Below are positions 16,110-24,495 of a stretch of 44,782 nucleotides of DNA, piece after piece. This stretch comes from Lachnospiraceae bacterium (GTDB lineage: Bacteria; Bacillota_A; Clostridia; Lachnospirales; Lachnospiraceae): the NCBI GenBank assembly GCA_009911175.1, contig QXWX01000059.1:1-44782 (forward strand), read 5' to 3'. Below the pieces are notes generated by a model that had not been told where the DNA came from, did not search any database, and worked only from the letters and a program-made list of their open reading frames with translations. Each line of letters starts with the position of its first letter. Within the stretch, counting starts at the first letter, position 1. A program made the position numbers and the translations under genes.

Positions 16110-17711
16110 ATGAAAATTCTTTCAATTATTCCGGCATGTGCCGAATCGCATGGAATTCCAAATAAGAATATAAGAATTATCGGAGACCATCCTTTAGTTT
16201 ACTATTCTATAAGAAATGCGCTAAATTCAAAATATATCACGGATGTGGTAGTTTCGACTGACTCACCAGAGGTTAAGATAATTGCTCAACAAATGGGAGT
16301 AAAGGTTCACTGGAGAGATGAAGCTTTATGCAGTGATGCAGTTACACTTGATGCAGTGATATATGATGGGATTCCAAATGAAGAAAAGTGGGACTACATT
16401 GTTACCATGCAGCCGACATCTCCCACACTTCATGTAGAAACGTTAGATGCTGCAATTCAATATACGATTAGTAATAATCTGGATACAGTGATATCTGCCA
16501 TTAATGCTCCCCAGCTTTCCTGGGGGATTAAGGATGGTAAAAAAGTACCGAATTATAAAGAACGGCTAAATCGTCAGTATATGCCGCCGTGTTATGTTGA
16601 AACAGGTGCTTTTTTGATTTCAAAAGGGTCTGTAATTTCATCACAGACAAGGATTGGCGAAAAGATAGAAGTATTCGAAACTTCTCAGACGGAATCTATC
16701 AATGTTGATACATTTTATGACCTTAGAACTGTCGAAAGCGTAATGAGCAGTAATAAGGTTGCGATCTATGTCAATGGAAATAACAAAAGGGGTATAGGTC
16801 ATATCTATCGAGCGTTGGAAATCGCAGATGAGTTTTATACAAAACCCGATATTTACTATGACAGCAATCAAACTGATCCAGCTGTCTTTGGAAAAACGAG
16901 TCATACTTTAATAGCTGTTAATGGAATTGCTGAATTGTTTGAGAAATGTAAACAAGAGCAATACAAAGTATTTATTAATGATATACTTACAACTTCAATA
17001 GACTATATGATTGGTCTTCGTTCTGTTCTGCCAAAAGCCAAGCTTATTAATTTTGAAGATGACGGAGAAGGAACGATTAAAGCAGATTTAGTATTCAATG
17101 CTCTTTATAGTGAAGGTGACCTTCCTCAAGTTAAGGCTGGAGAACAATATTATATTTCCGGAAAAACGTTTATGTTCTATGAACCGATTGCTATAAAGGA
17201 TAAAGTTGAGAGAGTGTTTATTTCTTTTGGCGGGGCTGATCCGCAGAATTACTCTGATAGATTGTTAGGTATGATAAGTAAACTTGAGTATAAAGAATGC
17301 CGGTTTATTGTGGTTTTGGGACGAGCAAAGAAAAACGTGGATAAATTGCTTAAATATAGGGAATATGGAAACATTGATGTACTTTACGATATATCTAATA
17401 TGCCCGAATTAATGACTAGCTGTGATATAGGGATTACCTCAAGGGGACGAACAGGATATGAATTAGCGATGCTGGGTATTCCCTCTATTGCTATGGCACA
17501 AAATAAACGTGAGGAAAAACATGGATTTGTATGCAACGAAAATGGGTTTACATATATTGGATTAAATCCGGATGATGAGGTTATCGAAAGCACCTTGAAG
17601 ATGTACATGGGATTATCTCGAAAGGCAAGACAAAAATTCCAGGACAAGCTTCTGGGGCATGACTTGAGAGGCGGACGTAAAAGAGTTATGGGATTGATAA
17701 ATAGTTTGTAA
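16110..17711 (+). CDS. Fused nonulosonate cytidylyltransferase-like and PseG-like protein
   Basis: This 533-residue protein joins two enzymes. Residues 1-222 look like a CMP-sialic acid/NulO synthetase: IIPACAESHGIPNKNIRI, then VVSTDSPEV, TMQPTSPTL and VETGAFLIS. Residues about 223-533 look like PseG, the hydrolase that removes UDP from a UDP-2,4-diacetamido-trideoxyhexose: GIGHIYRALEIADEF with His231 as the likely catalytic residue, FISFGGADPQNYSD, and TSRGRTGYELAMLGIPSI near residue 443. The first-domain motif is unusual: Cys10 and His14 replace the Arg and Lys seen in canonical IPARGGSK. A canonical cytidylyltransferase follows directly at 17728, so the N-terminal domain here may have a different substrate or be weakened. 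GAGGTG ten bases upstream supports the start. It is the first gene of the five-gene nonulosonate cassette. Confidence 0.85.
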   Translation: MKILSIIPACAESHGIPNKNIRIIGDHPLVYYSIRNALNSKYITDVVVSTDSPEVKIIAQQMGVKVHWRDEALCSDAVTLDAVIYDGIPNEEKWDYIVTMQPTSPTLHVETLDAAIQYTISNNLDTVISAINAPQLSWGIKDGKKVPNYKERLNRQYMPPCYVETGAFLISKGSVISSQTRIGEKIEVFETSQTESINVDTFYDLRTVESVMSSNKVAIYVNGNNKRGIGHIYRALEIADEFYTKPDIYYDSNQTDPAVFGKTSHTLIAVNGIAELFEKCKQEQYKVFINDILTTSIDYMIGLRSVLPKAKLINFEDDGEGTIKADLVFNALYSEGDLPQVKAGEQYYISGKTFMFYEPIAIKDKVERVFISFGGADPQNYSDRLLGMISKLEYKECRFIVVLGRAKKNVDKLLKYREYGNIDVLYDISNMPELMTSCDIGITSRGRTGYELAMLGIPSIAMAQNKREEKHGFVCNENGFTYIGLNPDDEVIESTLKMYMGLSRKARQKFQDKLLGHDLRGGRKRVMGLINSL

Positions 17712-17727
17712 AGAGGAAACGTAGTTT

Positions 17728-18444
17728 ATGAAAAAAAAGAGAGCATTATGTATTATTCCTGCCAGAGGTGGAAGTAAAAGAATACAAAGAAAGAATATTA
17801 TAGATTTCATAGGAAAACCTCTGATCTCGTATTCTATTGCTGCTATTAAGGAGGCAAATATAGCAGATACGATTATGGTATCTACGGATGATCCAGAGAT
17901 TGCAGATGTAGCAAAAAGATTTGGAGCGGACGTCCCGTTTTTTAGGAATGAGGAACTCGCCGATGACAAAACCGGGATTGCTGAGGTACTTATAGATGTT
18001 GTTGAGCAGTATAGAAAAACAGGGATGGAATTTGAGTTTATTATTTGCATTCTTGCATCAGCACCATTGATACAAAAGGATAATCTAGTAAAAGCATTTG
18101 ATATGTTGGTAAATACTGAAGAAATTGATTCTGTATGTCCGGTGGAACCATTTTCTTATCCGCCACAGAGAAGTCTTGTTGTAAGAGGTGGAAAACTCCA
18201 AATGTTGTATCCTGAGAATTATTTTGCAAGGTCACAGGATTTGGAAAAACAATACCATGATTGCGGACAGTTTTTTATGTTCAAAACGGAGGCTCTTTTG
18301 AGAGATAAAAAATTATATACTAAGAATACTCTTCCACTATTTCTTGATGAAATGGAGTCCCAGGATATTGATAATTTTACGGATCTTGAGATCGCCAAGC
18401 TAAAATACGAATTATTGTTCAAAAAAGGAGAAGAGTCAGAATGA
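17728..18444 (+). CDS. pseF: CMP-nonulosonate (pseudaminic acid-type) cytidylyltransferase
   Basis: The 238-residue protein is a CMP-nonulosonate synthetase with the full CTP-binding motif IIPARGGSKRIQRKNI at residues 9-24, then MVSTDDPEIADVA and CILASAPLIQKD. The segment ARSQDLEKQYHDCGQFFMF near residue 170 is characteristic of PseF, which activates pseudaminic acid with CTP. Legionaminic and neuraminic enzymes differ in this region, but substrate prediction by eye stays tentative. It starts 16 bases after the fused protein, with AGAGGAA upstream, and its stop overlaps the next ATG. Product: the CMP-activated donor for a sialyltransferase-like enzyme such as the one at 12637. Confidence 0.82.
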   Translation: MKKKRALCIIPARGGSKRIQRKNIIDFIGKPLISYSIAAIKEANIADTIMVSTDDPEIADVAKRFGADVPFFRNEELADDKTGIAEVLIDVVEQYRKTGMEFEFIICILASAPLIQKDNLVKAFDMLVNTEEIDSVCPVEPFSYPPQRSLVVRGGKLQMLYPENYFARSQDLEKQYHDCGQFFMFKTEALLRDKKLYTKNTLPLFLDEMESQDIDNFTDLEIAKLKYELLFKKGEESE

Positions 18445-19379
18445 GAGCATTGTTTACAGCCGCCGGTTCGATAGGAAGCAGGCATATCAGAAATCTTACT
18501 GGTGTTAGCAAAAAACTTGGTATTCCTCTTGATATTGATGTTATCAGGAAATCTGACAGGATTCTTCCGAATGATATCAAGGAGTTGGTGAGGAATGAAA
18601 TTCGAAATGAAATAGATTTAGATGATAAATATGATATTGCATTTATTACAGACGAAACAAAAGCTCATTTTGATAGTATTGTTTACTTAAAAGATAGATG
18701 TACGCATATGTTTATCGAAAAACCTGTACTGGATGATGCCAGTTATGATATTTCTCAAATTATGCCGCCACCGGGGGCTGTTTACTATGTAGCCTGCCCG
18801 ATCAGATTTTCTCGCTATTACGAAGAACTGAAAAAGGTGATAACTAATAATGATGTATATTCTGCAAGGATTATATTTTCCAGCTATATGCCGAACTGGC
18901 AAAAGGGCCGTGACTACAGAAAGAGTTTCCGTTGTTTTACATCAAAAGGCGGCGGTGTAGACATTGATTCACTTCATGAGATTGATTATATGACATCATT
19001 GTTTGGAGTGCCTGAATCTATATCGAGAGTGGCCGGTAAGTATTCAAACTTAGAAATGGATGCTCCTGATTTGGCAGTATTTATCTTTGAATATGATCAT
19101 AAAGTAATTGAAATGCATCTCGATTATTTTGGAAGAACTAATAATCGTAGAGTAGAGTTGTTTGCGAAAGATGATGTTATCGTGGTAGATTACAATAAAC
19201 ACATTGTTGAACATCAGCTTTCCGGCAATATTTACGATTATGGTGTCGATGATCAATTTTATCAAAAGGAAATGAAGTATTTTATCTCGCTTGTGCAGTC
19301 TGATGGAAGAATGAAAAATATTAATTCATTGGAAAATGCATTGACCAGTTTAAAATTAGCCAAAGGCTATAATAAATAA
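18441..19379 (+). CDS. Gfo/Idh/MocA-family oxidoreductase
   Basis: The 312-residue protein has the N-terminal NAD(P)-binding loop AAGSIGSRHIRNL, the DIAFITDETKAHFD segment and the conserved EKP motif (FIEKPVLDD) of Gfo/Idh/MocA dehydrogenases. The C-terminal domain has CPIRFSRYYEEL, GRDYRKSF and GGGVDIDSLHEIDYM, with the His-Glu-Ile-Asp that usually forms the sugar-binding site. Its ATG overlaps the end of the pseF-like gene by four bases (ATGA), so the two are translationally coupled. Oxidoreductases of this family accompany nonulosonate genes in several bacteria and probably alter the sugar (for example by epimerisation or keto-reduction). The exact reaction is not known to me. Confidence 0.85.
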   Translation: MRALFTAAGSIGSRHIRNLTGVSKKLGIPLDIDVIRKSDRILPNDIKELVRNEIRNEIDLDDKYDIAFITDETKAHFDSIVYLKDRCTHMFIEKPVLDDASYDISQIMPPPGAVYYVACPIRFSRYYEELKKVITNNDVYSARIIFSSYMPNWQKGRDYRKSFRCFTSKGGGVDIDSLHEIDYMTSLFGVPESISRVAGKYSNLEMDAPDLAVFIFEYDHKVIEMHLDYFGRTNNRRVELFAKDDVIVVDYNKHIVEHQLSGNIYDYGVDDQFYQKEMKYFISLVQSDGRMKNINSLENALTSLKLAKGYNK

Positions 19380-19393
19380 GTGGAGGACTAAAA

Positions 19394-20170
19394 ATGAGTT
19401 ATTCGAATCTTTTTTCTCTGGAAGGCAAAAAGGCAGTTGTTACTGGCGGTTGTGGTTATCTGGGCAGCGAGATTGTCAAGGGATTGGTTGACTTTGGAGC
19501 AGATGTTGCAGTTGCTGATTGGAAGATTATGGAGATTGAGGGACTTTCCAAACATGTTTCTTATCATCAGTGTGATTTGGGAAATACCGAGAACATTAAA
19601 GTGGTACTCAAAGAAGCGGCTGGTGAGAACGGAGTGATCGACATTTTGATTACCATGGCGGCAAATTTGGGCACAGGTGTGCTGAATGATGTGGAGAATA
19701 TGGATGATGTGTATTGGGCAAAGGGCATAGATGGTACGGTCGGATATACATTCCGTACTATTCGTGAGGCCATTACCTATATGAAGAACAGCGATGCGGG
19801 TAGCATTATCAACATTGGATCTCTTTATGCAGTCGGTGCACCTGATCCGCGGACGTATTTTGATACTCCCTTTAGCAGCACACCTAACTATGGTGCGGGA
19901 AAGGCAGCTACCGTAGAGCTTACCAAGTTCTGCGCGGCATATCTTGCGAAGTATGGTATTCGAGCAAATAGCGTTAGCCCAGGCTCTTATCCCCATGAGA
20001 ATGTTCAGAAAAACGAACTATTTAAGAGGAGGCTGGAAGAAAAGACCATGCTGGGCCGTGTAGGATATCCGGATGATCTTGTGGGGGTGATGGTGTTTCT
20101 GGCATCCGCTGCCTCAAAGTATATAACTGGTGTAAACATTATGGTTGATGGCGGGCAAACTGCTTGGTAA
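19394..20170 (+). CDS. Short-chain dehydrogenase/reductase, PtmA-like
   Basis: The 258-residue protein is a classical SDR: VVTGGCGYLGSEIV at residues 14-27 binds the nucleotide, ILITMAANLG takes the place of the NNAG motif, IINIGSLYAVG holds the catalytic Ser, and YGAGK holds the Tyr/Lys pair near residue 171. RANSVSPGSYP and ITGVNIMVDGGQ complete the family pattern. The length is normal. PtmA of Campylobacter, an SDR encoded beside legionaminate genes, is the closest role I can name. It lies between the Gfo/Idh oxidoreductase and the NeuB-like synthase, so the two oxidoreductases may act in turn on one sugar. AGTGGAGG precedes the ATG. The substrate is inference. Confidence 0.83.
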   Translation: MSYSNLFSLEGKKAVVTGGCGYLGSEIVKGLVDFGADVAVADWKIMEIEGLSKHVSYHQCDLGNTENIKVVLKEAAGENGVIDILITMAANLGTGVLNDVENMDDVYWAKGIDGTVGYTFRTIREAITYMKNSDAGSIINIGSLYAVGAPDPRTYFDTPFSSTPNYGAGKAATVELTKFCAAYLAKYGIRANSVSPGSYPHENVQKNELFKRRLEEKTMLGRVGYPDDLVGVMVFLASAASKYITGVNIMVDGGQTAW

Positions 20171-20189
20171 GAGAAAGGAAGAAAGAATA

Positions 20190-21233
20190 ATGAAGACTAC
20201 AAAACCGTATATGATTGCTGAAATGGGCGTTAATTTTTATGAAACTGCGGAGGCTTTGAATATCTCACCTATTCAAGCCGCCAAAATGTACATTGATGCA
20301 GCAGCAGAAGCTGGGATCGACTGTGCAAAGTTCCAATCTTATAAGGCTGGTACTATTGTTTCTAAAAATTCTCCGGCTTACTGGGATACGACGAAGGAGC
20401 CGACCGAAACCCAATATGAATTGTTTTTGAAGTATGACAGTTTTGGTAAAGATGAATATAAGGAACTTTGTGATTATACTCATGCAAAAGGAATGGATTA
20501 TACATCAACTCCTTTTGATTATGCGTCAGCAGACTACTTAGAAGATATGGTAGACTTTTATAAAATCAGTTCATCTGATCTTTCCAATTTGCCATTTATT
20601 CGTCATATAGGTGCCAAAGGAAAGCCTGTTGTACTTTCTGTCGGTGCTGCGTACCTTTCAGAGGTTGACGAAGCGGTGAGAACTTTGAAAGAAGCAGGCT
20701 GTGAGGACATATCTATTCTTCACTGTGTTTTATCTTATCCAACGGAACCTTGTAATGCAAATTTAAAGATAATTGAAACATTAAAAAGAGATTTTCCAGA
20801 TATAAGAGTTGGATTTAGTGACCATGTTGCTCCAGATGAGACAATGATGACTTTGGCTATAGCTTATATGCTTGGTGCGGAAATCATCGAAAAGCATTTT
20901 ACATTGGATAAAACTTTACATGGAAATGACCACTACCATTCTGGAGAGCCAGAAGATTTCATGAAAGCAATTAGAAATTTCAAATGGATTGATACTGTTC
21001 TTGGAAATAGTGAAAAGACAGTTTTGGACTGTGAACTATTATCGAGAAAAGAGGCGAGAAGATCCCTTGTACTTACTCGTAATATGAAAGCTGGAGAACG
21101 TATATCTAATGCAGACATCATGCCGAAACGACCAGGAACTGGAATTTCGCCAATTTATACGGATATAGTTGTAGGGAGAAAAGTTGTTAGGGATCTGAAT
21201 GAAGATACTATTTTAAACTGGGATATGATATAA
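20190..21233 (+). CDS. N-acetylneuraminate/pseudaminate/legionaminate synthase family (NeuB-like)
   Basis: The 347-residue protein is a NeuB-family synthase. These enzymes condense phosphoenolpyruvate with an amino-hexose to make a nine-carbon nonulosonic acid. The barrel domain shows MIAEMGVNFYETAEAL, CAKFQSYKAG, STPFDYASADYLE, YKISSSDLSNLPFI and ILHCVLSYPTEPCNANL, then FSDHV and EKHFTLDKTLHGNDHYHS with the metal-binding His pair. The C-terminal 65 residues form the antifreeze-like SAF domain (RRSLVLTRNMKAGERI). I start at ATG 20190, with AAAGGAAG about nine bases upstream; an earlier ATG at 20145 overlaps the SDR gene. The PseG-type partner and pseF-like gene favour pseudaminate or legionaminate over neuraminate. 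It is the last intact gene before transposon debris. Confidence 0.9.
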   Translation: MKTTKPYMIAEMGVNFYETAEALNISPIQAAKMYIDAAAEAGIDCAKFQSYKAGTIVSKNSPAYWDTTKEPTETQYELFLKYDSFGKDEYKELCDYTHAKGMDYTSTPFDYASADYLEDMVDFYKISSSDLSNLPFIRHIGAKGKPVVLSVGAAYLSEVDEAVRTLKEAGCEDISILHCVLSYPTEPCNANLKIIETLKRDFPDIRVGFSDHVAPDETMMTLAIAYMLGAEIIEKHFTLDKTLHGNDHYHSGEPEDFMKAIRNFKWIDTVLGNSEKTVLDCELLSRKEARRSLVLTRNMKAGERISNADIMPKRPGTGISPIYTDIVVGRKVVRDLNEDTILNWDMI

Positions 21234-21236
21234 ATC

Positions 21237-22156
21237 AGCAGTTTTTGAACCTTTCTAATCCAAGACTGAATATGGTGTTCTAACAACTTTACCAACGCAC
21301 GAGCTTTTTTGACAGTTTCAGGCGATTCCACGAAACTGTTAATATATATGCTGGCCTGAATCTGCTGTCAGATCTCAAATCGAGTCTCCTGAGCGCTGAA
21401 AGACTGATAAGACGAAAACATCTCATCACTATAAGGAAAGCAGTGTCATAGCACTATAAGAAACAGCCAGAAGGTTGATAAGACGCACTATCCCTTCACG
21501 GCTCCTTATGCGGTATTCTTCCAGTGACCAGAAAGTCTTTCCTTCATAATAAGAGACTTCGAGGTTCCAGCGCAATAGGTAACAGGACAGAGGAAGAAAG
21601 TTGATATTCTCTTCCCCATATTTCCTGGGGCGTCCGCGCTTCCCGGTAGGGGCAGGGGGGTAGTTCGTACATGGCAGTGTCGACGCGGGCATTGCAGAGG
21701 ATGTCAAGGTTTCCAAACTCATTGATGAGCTCTGCCACATCGGCTTTCGGGTACCAGCTGTCACACAGCAGGAATAATTGCCTTGAGGAGCCAATCACCC
21801 CCATTGTCTGTCGGATCATTTCAGTGGCGATTTCCAGTTTACTTTTTTCCTTATCCCAGAGCCGGTATCCTAGGGGAACCGACAGGTACTGGATCTGCCC
21901 GTTCTTTAAAAACGGGAAGGATAGCAGGATGCTTACCATACAATGGTCGTTCAGGTAATTGGAGCCATTATGTGCTGCATGATCAAAGAGCTTTGAACAG
22001 AGTTCAAACTTTGTGGCGAACTTCTCTACCCTGGTGTCATCAATGGACAGGAACAGCGGCTGAGTTTCAAGGGAATCTGGAACCACTTTGACCGCTTTTG
22101 AAACAGTGGTATCACTCTTTATAATCCCTGTTTCTGAGCCAATAATATTGAATAAG
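21237..22156 (-). mobile_element. Degraded DDE transposase remnant (IS4/IS701-like)
   Basis: Reading the reverse strand from about 22156 gives LFLSIDDTRVEKFATKFE (first catalytic Asp region), FDHAAHNGSNYLNDH, LLCDSWYPKADVAELINEF (second Asp region) and MYELPP. The frame then shifts at the G run 21655-21660 to GKRGRPRKYG and RWNLEVSYYEGKTFWSLEEY (third catalytic region). A further shift and an in-frame stop lie before a C-terminal KARALVKLLEHHIQSW near 21260. The protein lacks its N-terminus and has at least three lesions, so it cannot work. It separates neuB from an acyltransferase fragment. Confidence 0.8.
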
Positions 22157-22429
22157 ATGAGTAATCGTTTCATTGAAACTTTAGGTCGTGCGTCTTATGA
22201 CATTTTCTTGTGTCAGATGATCTATTATTACAGCGGTGCTGGTGTTATCTATATGTTTGTATCTAACAGGTGGCTTCAGCTTATAATAAATCTTATTGTT
22301 TGCATTTCTGCAGGTTTATTATTCTACTACATTGAAACTCCGATTACAAAAATAGTATATGACAAGATGTATTGTATATGGAACAAGCTTGAAAAAGGCA
22401 CAGGCAAATTTATTGACAAGCATTTTTAG
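22157..22429 (+). pseudogene. C-terminal fragment of a second acyltransferase-3 family enzyme
   Basis: From ATG 22157 the frame reads RFIETLGRASYDIFLCQMIY, then LIINLIVCISAGLLFYYIET and a basic tail, 90 residues in all. This is the last two membrane helices of an OafA-like acyltransferase. The frame extends upstream to ATG 22088, but that part is antisense to the transposase remnant and not acyltransferase. The gene was cut at its 5' side at or near the transposase boundary (about 22157). It is a paralogue of the fragment at 15746-16098, sharing LGRASY/LGKASY and the GLLFY motif. Confidence 0.78.
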
Positions 22430-22453
22430 GGGAGAACTTTAAGGAGGAGATAG

Positions 22454-23536
22454 ATGAAAAAAGCATTGATTACAGGTGTAACAGGTCAGGACGGAAGTTA
22501 TCTGTCCGAGTTGTTATTGGAAAAAGGATATGATGTCCATGGAATGATAAGAAGGTCAAGTGTGGACTTTCGTGAGCGTATCGCTCATCTGGAAGGTCAT
22601 AAGAACTTTCATCTTCATTATGGAGATCTTTCCGATTCGATGAGCCTTGTGAAGATGATTGGTTCTGTGGGCCCAGATGAGATTTACAACCTTGCAGCAC
22701 AGAGCCATGTTCAGGTATCTTTTGATGTTCCTGAGTTTACGGCGGATGTAGACGCAACGGGTGTATTGAGGGTTCTTGAAGCTGTAAGAATCACAGGATT
22801 GGCTGATACTTGCAGGATCTATCAGGCATCGACCTCTGAACTATACGGTAATGTAGAGGAAGTACCTCAGTCTGAAACCACACCTTTCCATCCGTATTCC
22901 CCTTACGCTGTGGCAAAACAGTATGGGTTCTGGATCACAAAAGAATATCGCGAGGCATACAATATGTTTTGCTGTTCTGGGATTCTGTTCAACCACGAAT
23001 CGGAACGACGTGGTGAAACTTTCGTTACTAGGAAGATTACTCTTGCTGCATCTCGCATCGCACAAGGCAAGCAGGACAAGTTGTACTTAGGAAATTTATC
23101 ATCTCTTCGCGACTGGGGCTATGCTAAGGATTATGTGGAGTGTATGTGGCTGATATTGCAGCATCACACACCGGAGGACTTTGTAATTGCTACAGGCGTA
23201 CAGCATTCAGTTCGTGAGTTTGCTACATTAGCCTTCCATTATGCAGGGATAGAGTTGGAATGGAGAGGAGAAGGCCTTAACGAAGTCGGCATCAATACTG
23301 CGACAGGCAGAGAAGTGGTATGTGTGTCTGAGGATTTCTATCGTCCGACTGATGTAGTCAACCTTTGGGGCAATCCCGGAAAAGCAAGGAGGGAACTTGG
23401 CTGGAACCCGACTAAAACGTCTTTCGAAGAACTGGTCAGGATCATGGTAGAACATGACATGAAGAAAGTAGCAGAAGAGCGGGCAGTTGAACACATCAAT
23501 CTTGCGGAATACTTGGAGAAAGGTGTGGTGAAGTAA
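22454..23536 (+). CDS. gmd: GDP-mannose 4,6-dehydratase
   Basis: The 360-residue protein converts GDP-D-mannose to GDP-4-keto-6-deoxymannose, the first step to GDP-L-fucose. It shows the Gmd-type cofactor motif [20 protein letters not shown], the RRSS segment after [43 protein letters not shown] with the catalytic Tyr/Lys, and [20 protein letters not shown], all diagnostic of GDP-mannose dehydratase. The length is normal. An AAGGAGGAG site precedes the start by five bases. It begins 24 bases after an acyltransferase fragment and is followed two bases later by fcl. Supply of GDP-fucose matches the fucosyltransferase-like gene at 10625. The product could also feed perosamine or rhamnose routes. 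Confidence 0.96.
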   Translation: MKKALITGVTGQDGSYLSELLLEKGYDVHGMIRRSSVDFRERIAHLEGHKNFHLHYGDLSDSMSLVKMIGSVGPDEIYNLAAQSHVQVSFDVPEFTADVDATGVLRVLEAVRITGLADTCRIYQASTSELYGNVEEVPQSETTPFHPYSPYAVAKQYGFWITKEYREAYNMFCCSGILFNHESERRGETFVTRKITLAASRIAQGKQDKLYLGNLSSLRDWGYAKDYVECMWLILQHHTPEDFVIATGVQHSVREFATLAFHYAGIELEWRGEGLNEVGINTATGREVVCVSEDFYRPTDVVNLWGNPGKARRELGWNPTKTSFEELVRIMVEHDMKKVAEERAVEHINLAEYLEKGVVK

Positions 23537-23537
23537 T

Positions 23538-24482
23538 ATGATGGATAAAAATGCAAGAATATATGTTGCCGGACATAAAGGTATGGTTGGGAGTGCTATC
23601 ATCCGTGAGTTACAGAGGCAAGGATACAATAACCTCGTTACTCGCATCCATACAGAATTAGACCTTACCCGTCAGGAAGCAGTAGAAGATTTTTTTAAAA
23701 CAGAAAAGCCGGAATACGTGTTCCATTCTGCAGGAAAAGTGGGGGGAATCGTGGCTAATAACAAGCTGCCGGCAGACTTCATGTATGAAAATATGATGAT
23801 GGAAATGAATGTCATCCACAGTGCATTCAAAGCTGGCGTTAGGAAATTAGAGTTTCTAGGATCCAGCTGCATATACCCGAAACTTGCGCCACAGCCGATG
23901 ACGGAGAGTTGTTTATTAACATCAGCTTTAGAGCCGACGAATGAGGCGTATGCTTTGGCAAAAATCAGCGGTTTAAAATATTGCTCATATCTGAATCGTC
24001 AATATGGTACAGACTTCATTTCTGTAATGCCTACGAACCTCTATGGTCCTAACGATAATTATCATCCAGAGCATAGCCATGTGTTGCCAGCGCTAATTCG
24101 TCGTTTCCATGAAGCGAAGGAAAGCGGGGCGACTTCTGTCACCTGCTGGGGAGACGGTAGTCCCTTGCGTGAGTTCCTTTATGTTGATGATCTTGCAAAT
24201 TTCTGCGTATTTGTGATGAACAACTACAGCGGTGATGAAACGATTAATGCGGGAACAGGGAAAGAACTGACAATTAAATCTCTCACAGAACTTGTGGCAA
24301 AGGTTGTCGGTTATGAGGGTGAGATACTGTGGGATACAAGTAAGCCTAACGGCACGCCAAGGAAGCTTTTAGATGTGAGTAAGGCGACAGAACTTGGATG
24401 GACTTATAAGACAGAACTGGAAGAGGGGATAAGGCGGTCATATGCTGATTTCCAAAACAATTCGATGAGGGCGGAAAGGTAG
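23538..24482 (+). CDS. fcl: GDP-L-fucose synthase
   Basis: The 314-residue protein is an extended SDR that epimerises C3 and C5 and reduces C4 of the Gmd product to give GDP-L-fucose. It has the cofactor motif VAGHKGMVGSAIIREL, HSAGKVGGIVANN, FLGSSCIYP with the catalytic Ser, NEAYALAKISG with the Tyr/Lys pair, and MPTNLYGPNDNYHPEHSHV, a hallmark of GDP-fucose synthases. WGDGSPLREFLYVDDLA follows. It starts one base after the gmd stop, and the two are almost always adjacent. The length is normal and no defect is visible. Confidence 0.96.
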   Translation: MMDKNARIYVAGHKGMVGSAIIRELQRQGYNNLVTRIHTELDLTRQEAVEDFFKTEKPEYVFHSAGKVGGIVANNKLPADFMYENMMMEMNVIHSAFKAGVRKLEFLGSSCIYPKLAPQPMTESCLLTSALEPTNEAYALAKISGLKYCSYLNRQYGTDFISVMPTNLYGPNDNYHPEHSHVLPALIRRFHEAKESGATSVTCWGDGSPLREFLYVDDLANFCVFVMNNYSGDETINAGTGKELTIKSLTELVAKVVGYEGEILWDTSKPNGTPRKLLDVSKATELGWTYKTELEEGIRRSYADFQNNSMRAER

Positions 24483-24495
24483 GAGGTGGACTGTC

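Noticed and set aside
22088..22156. Upstream ATG extension of the acyltransferase fragment
   Set aside because: These codons are the antisense of the transposase remnant and match no acyltransferase.
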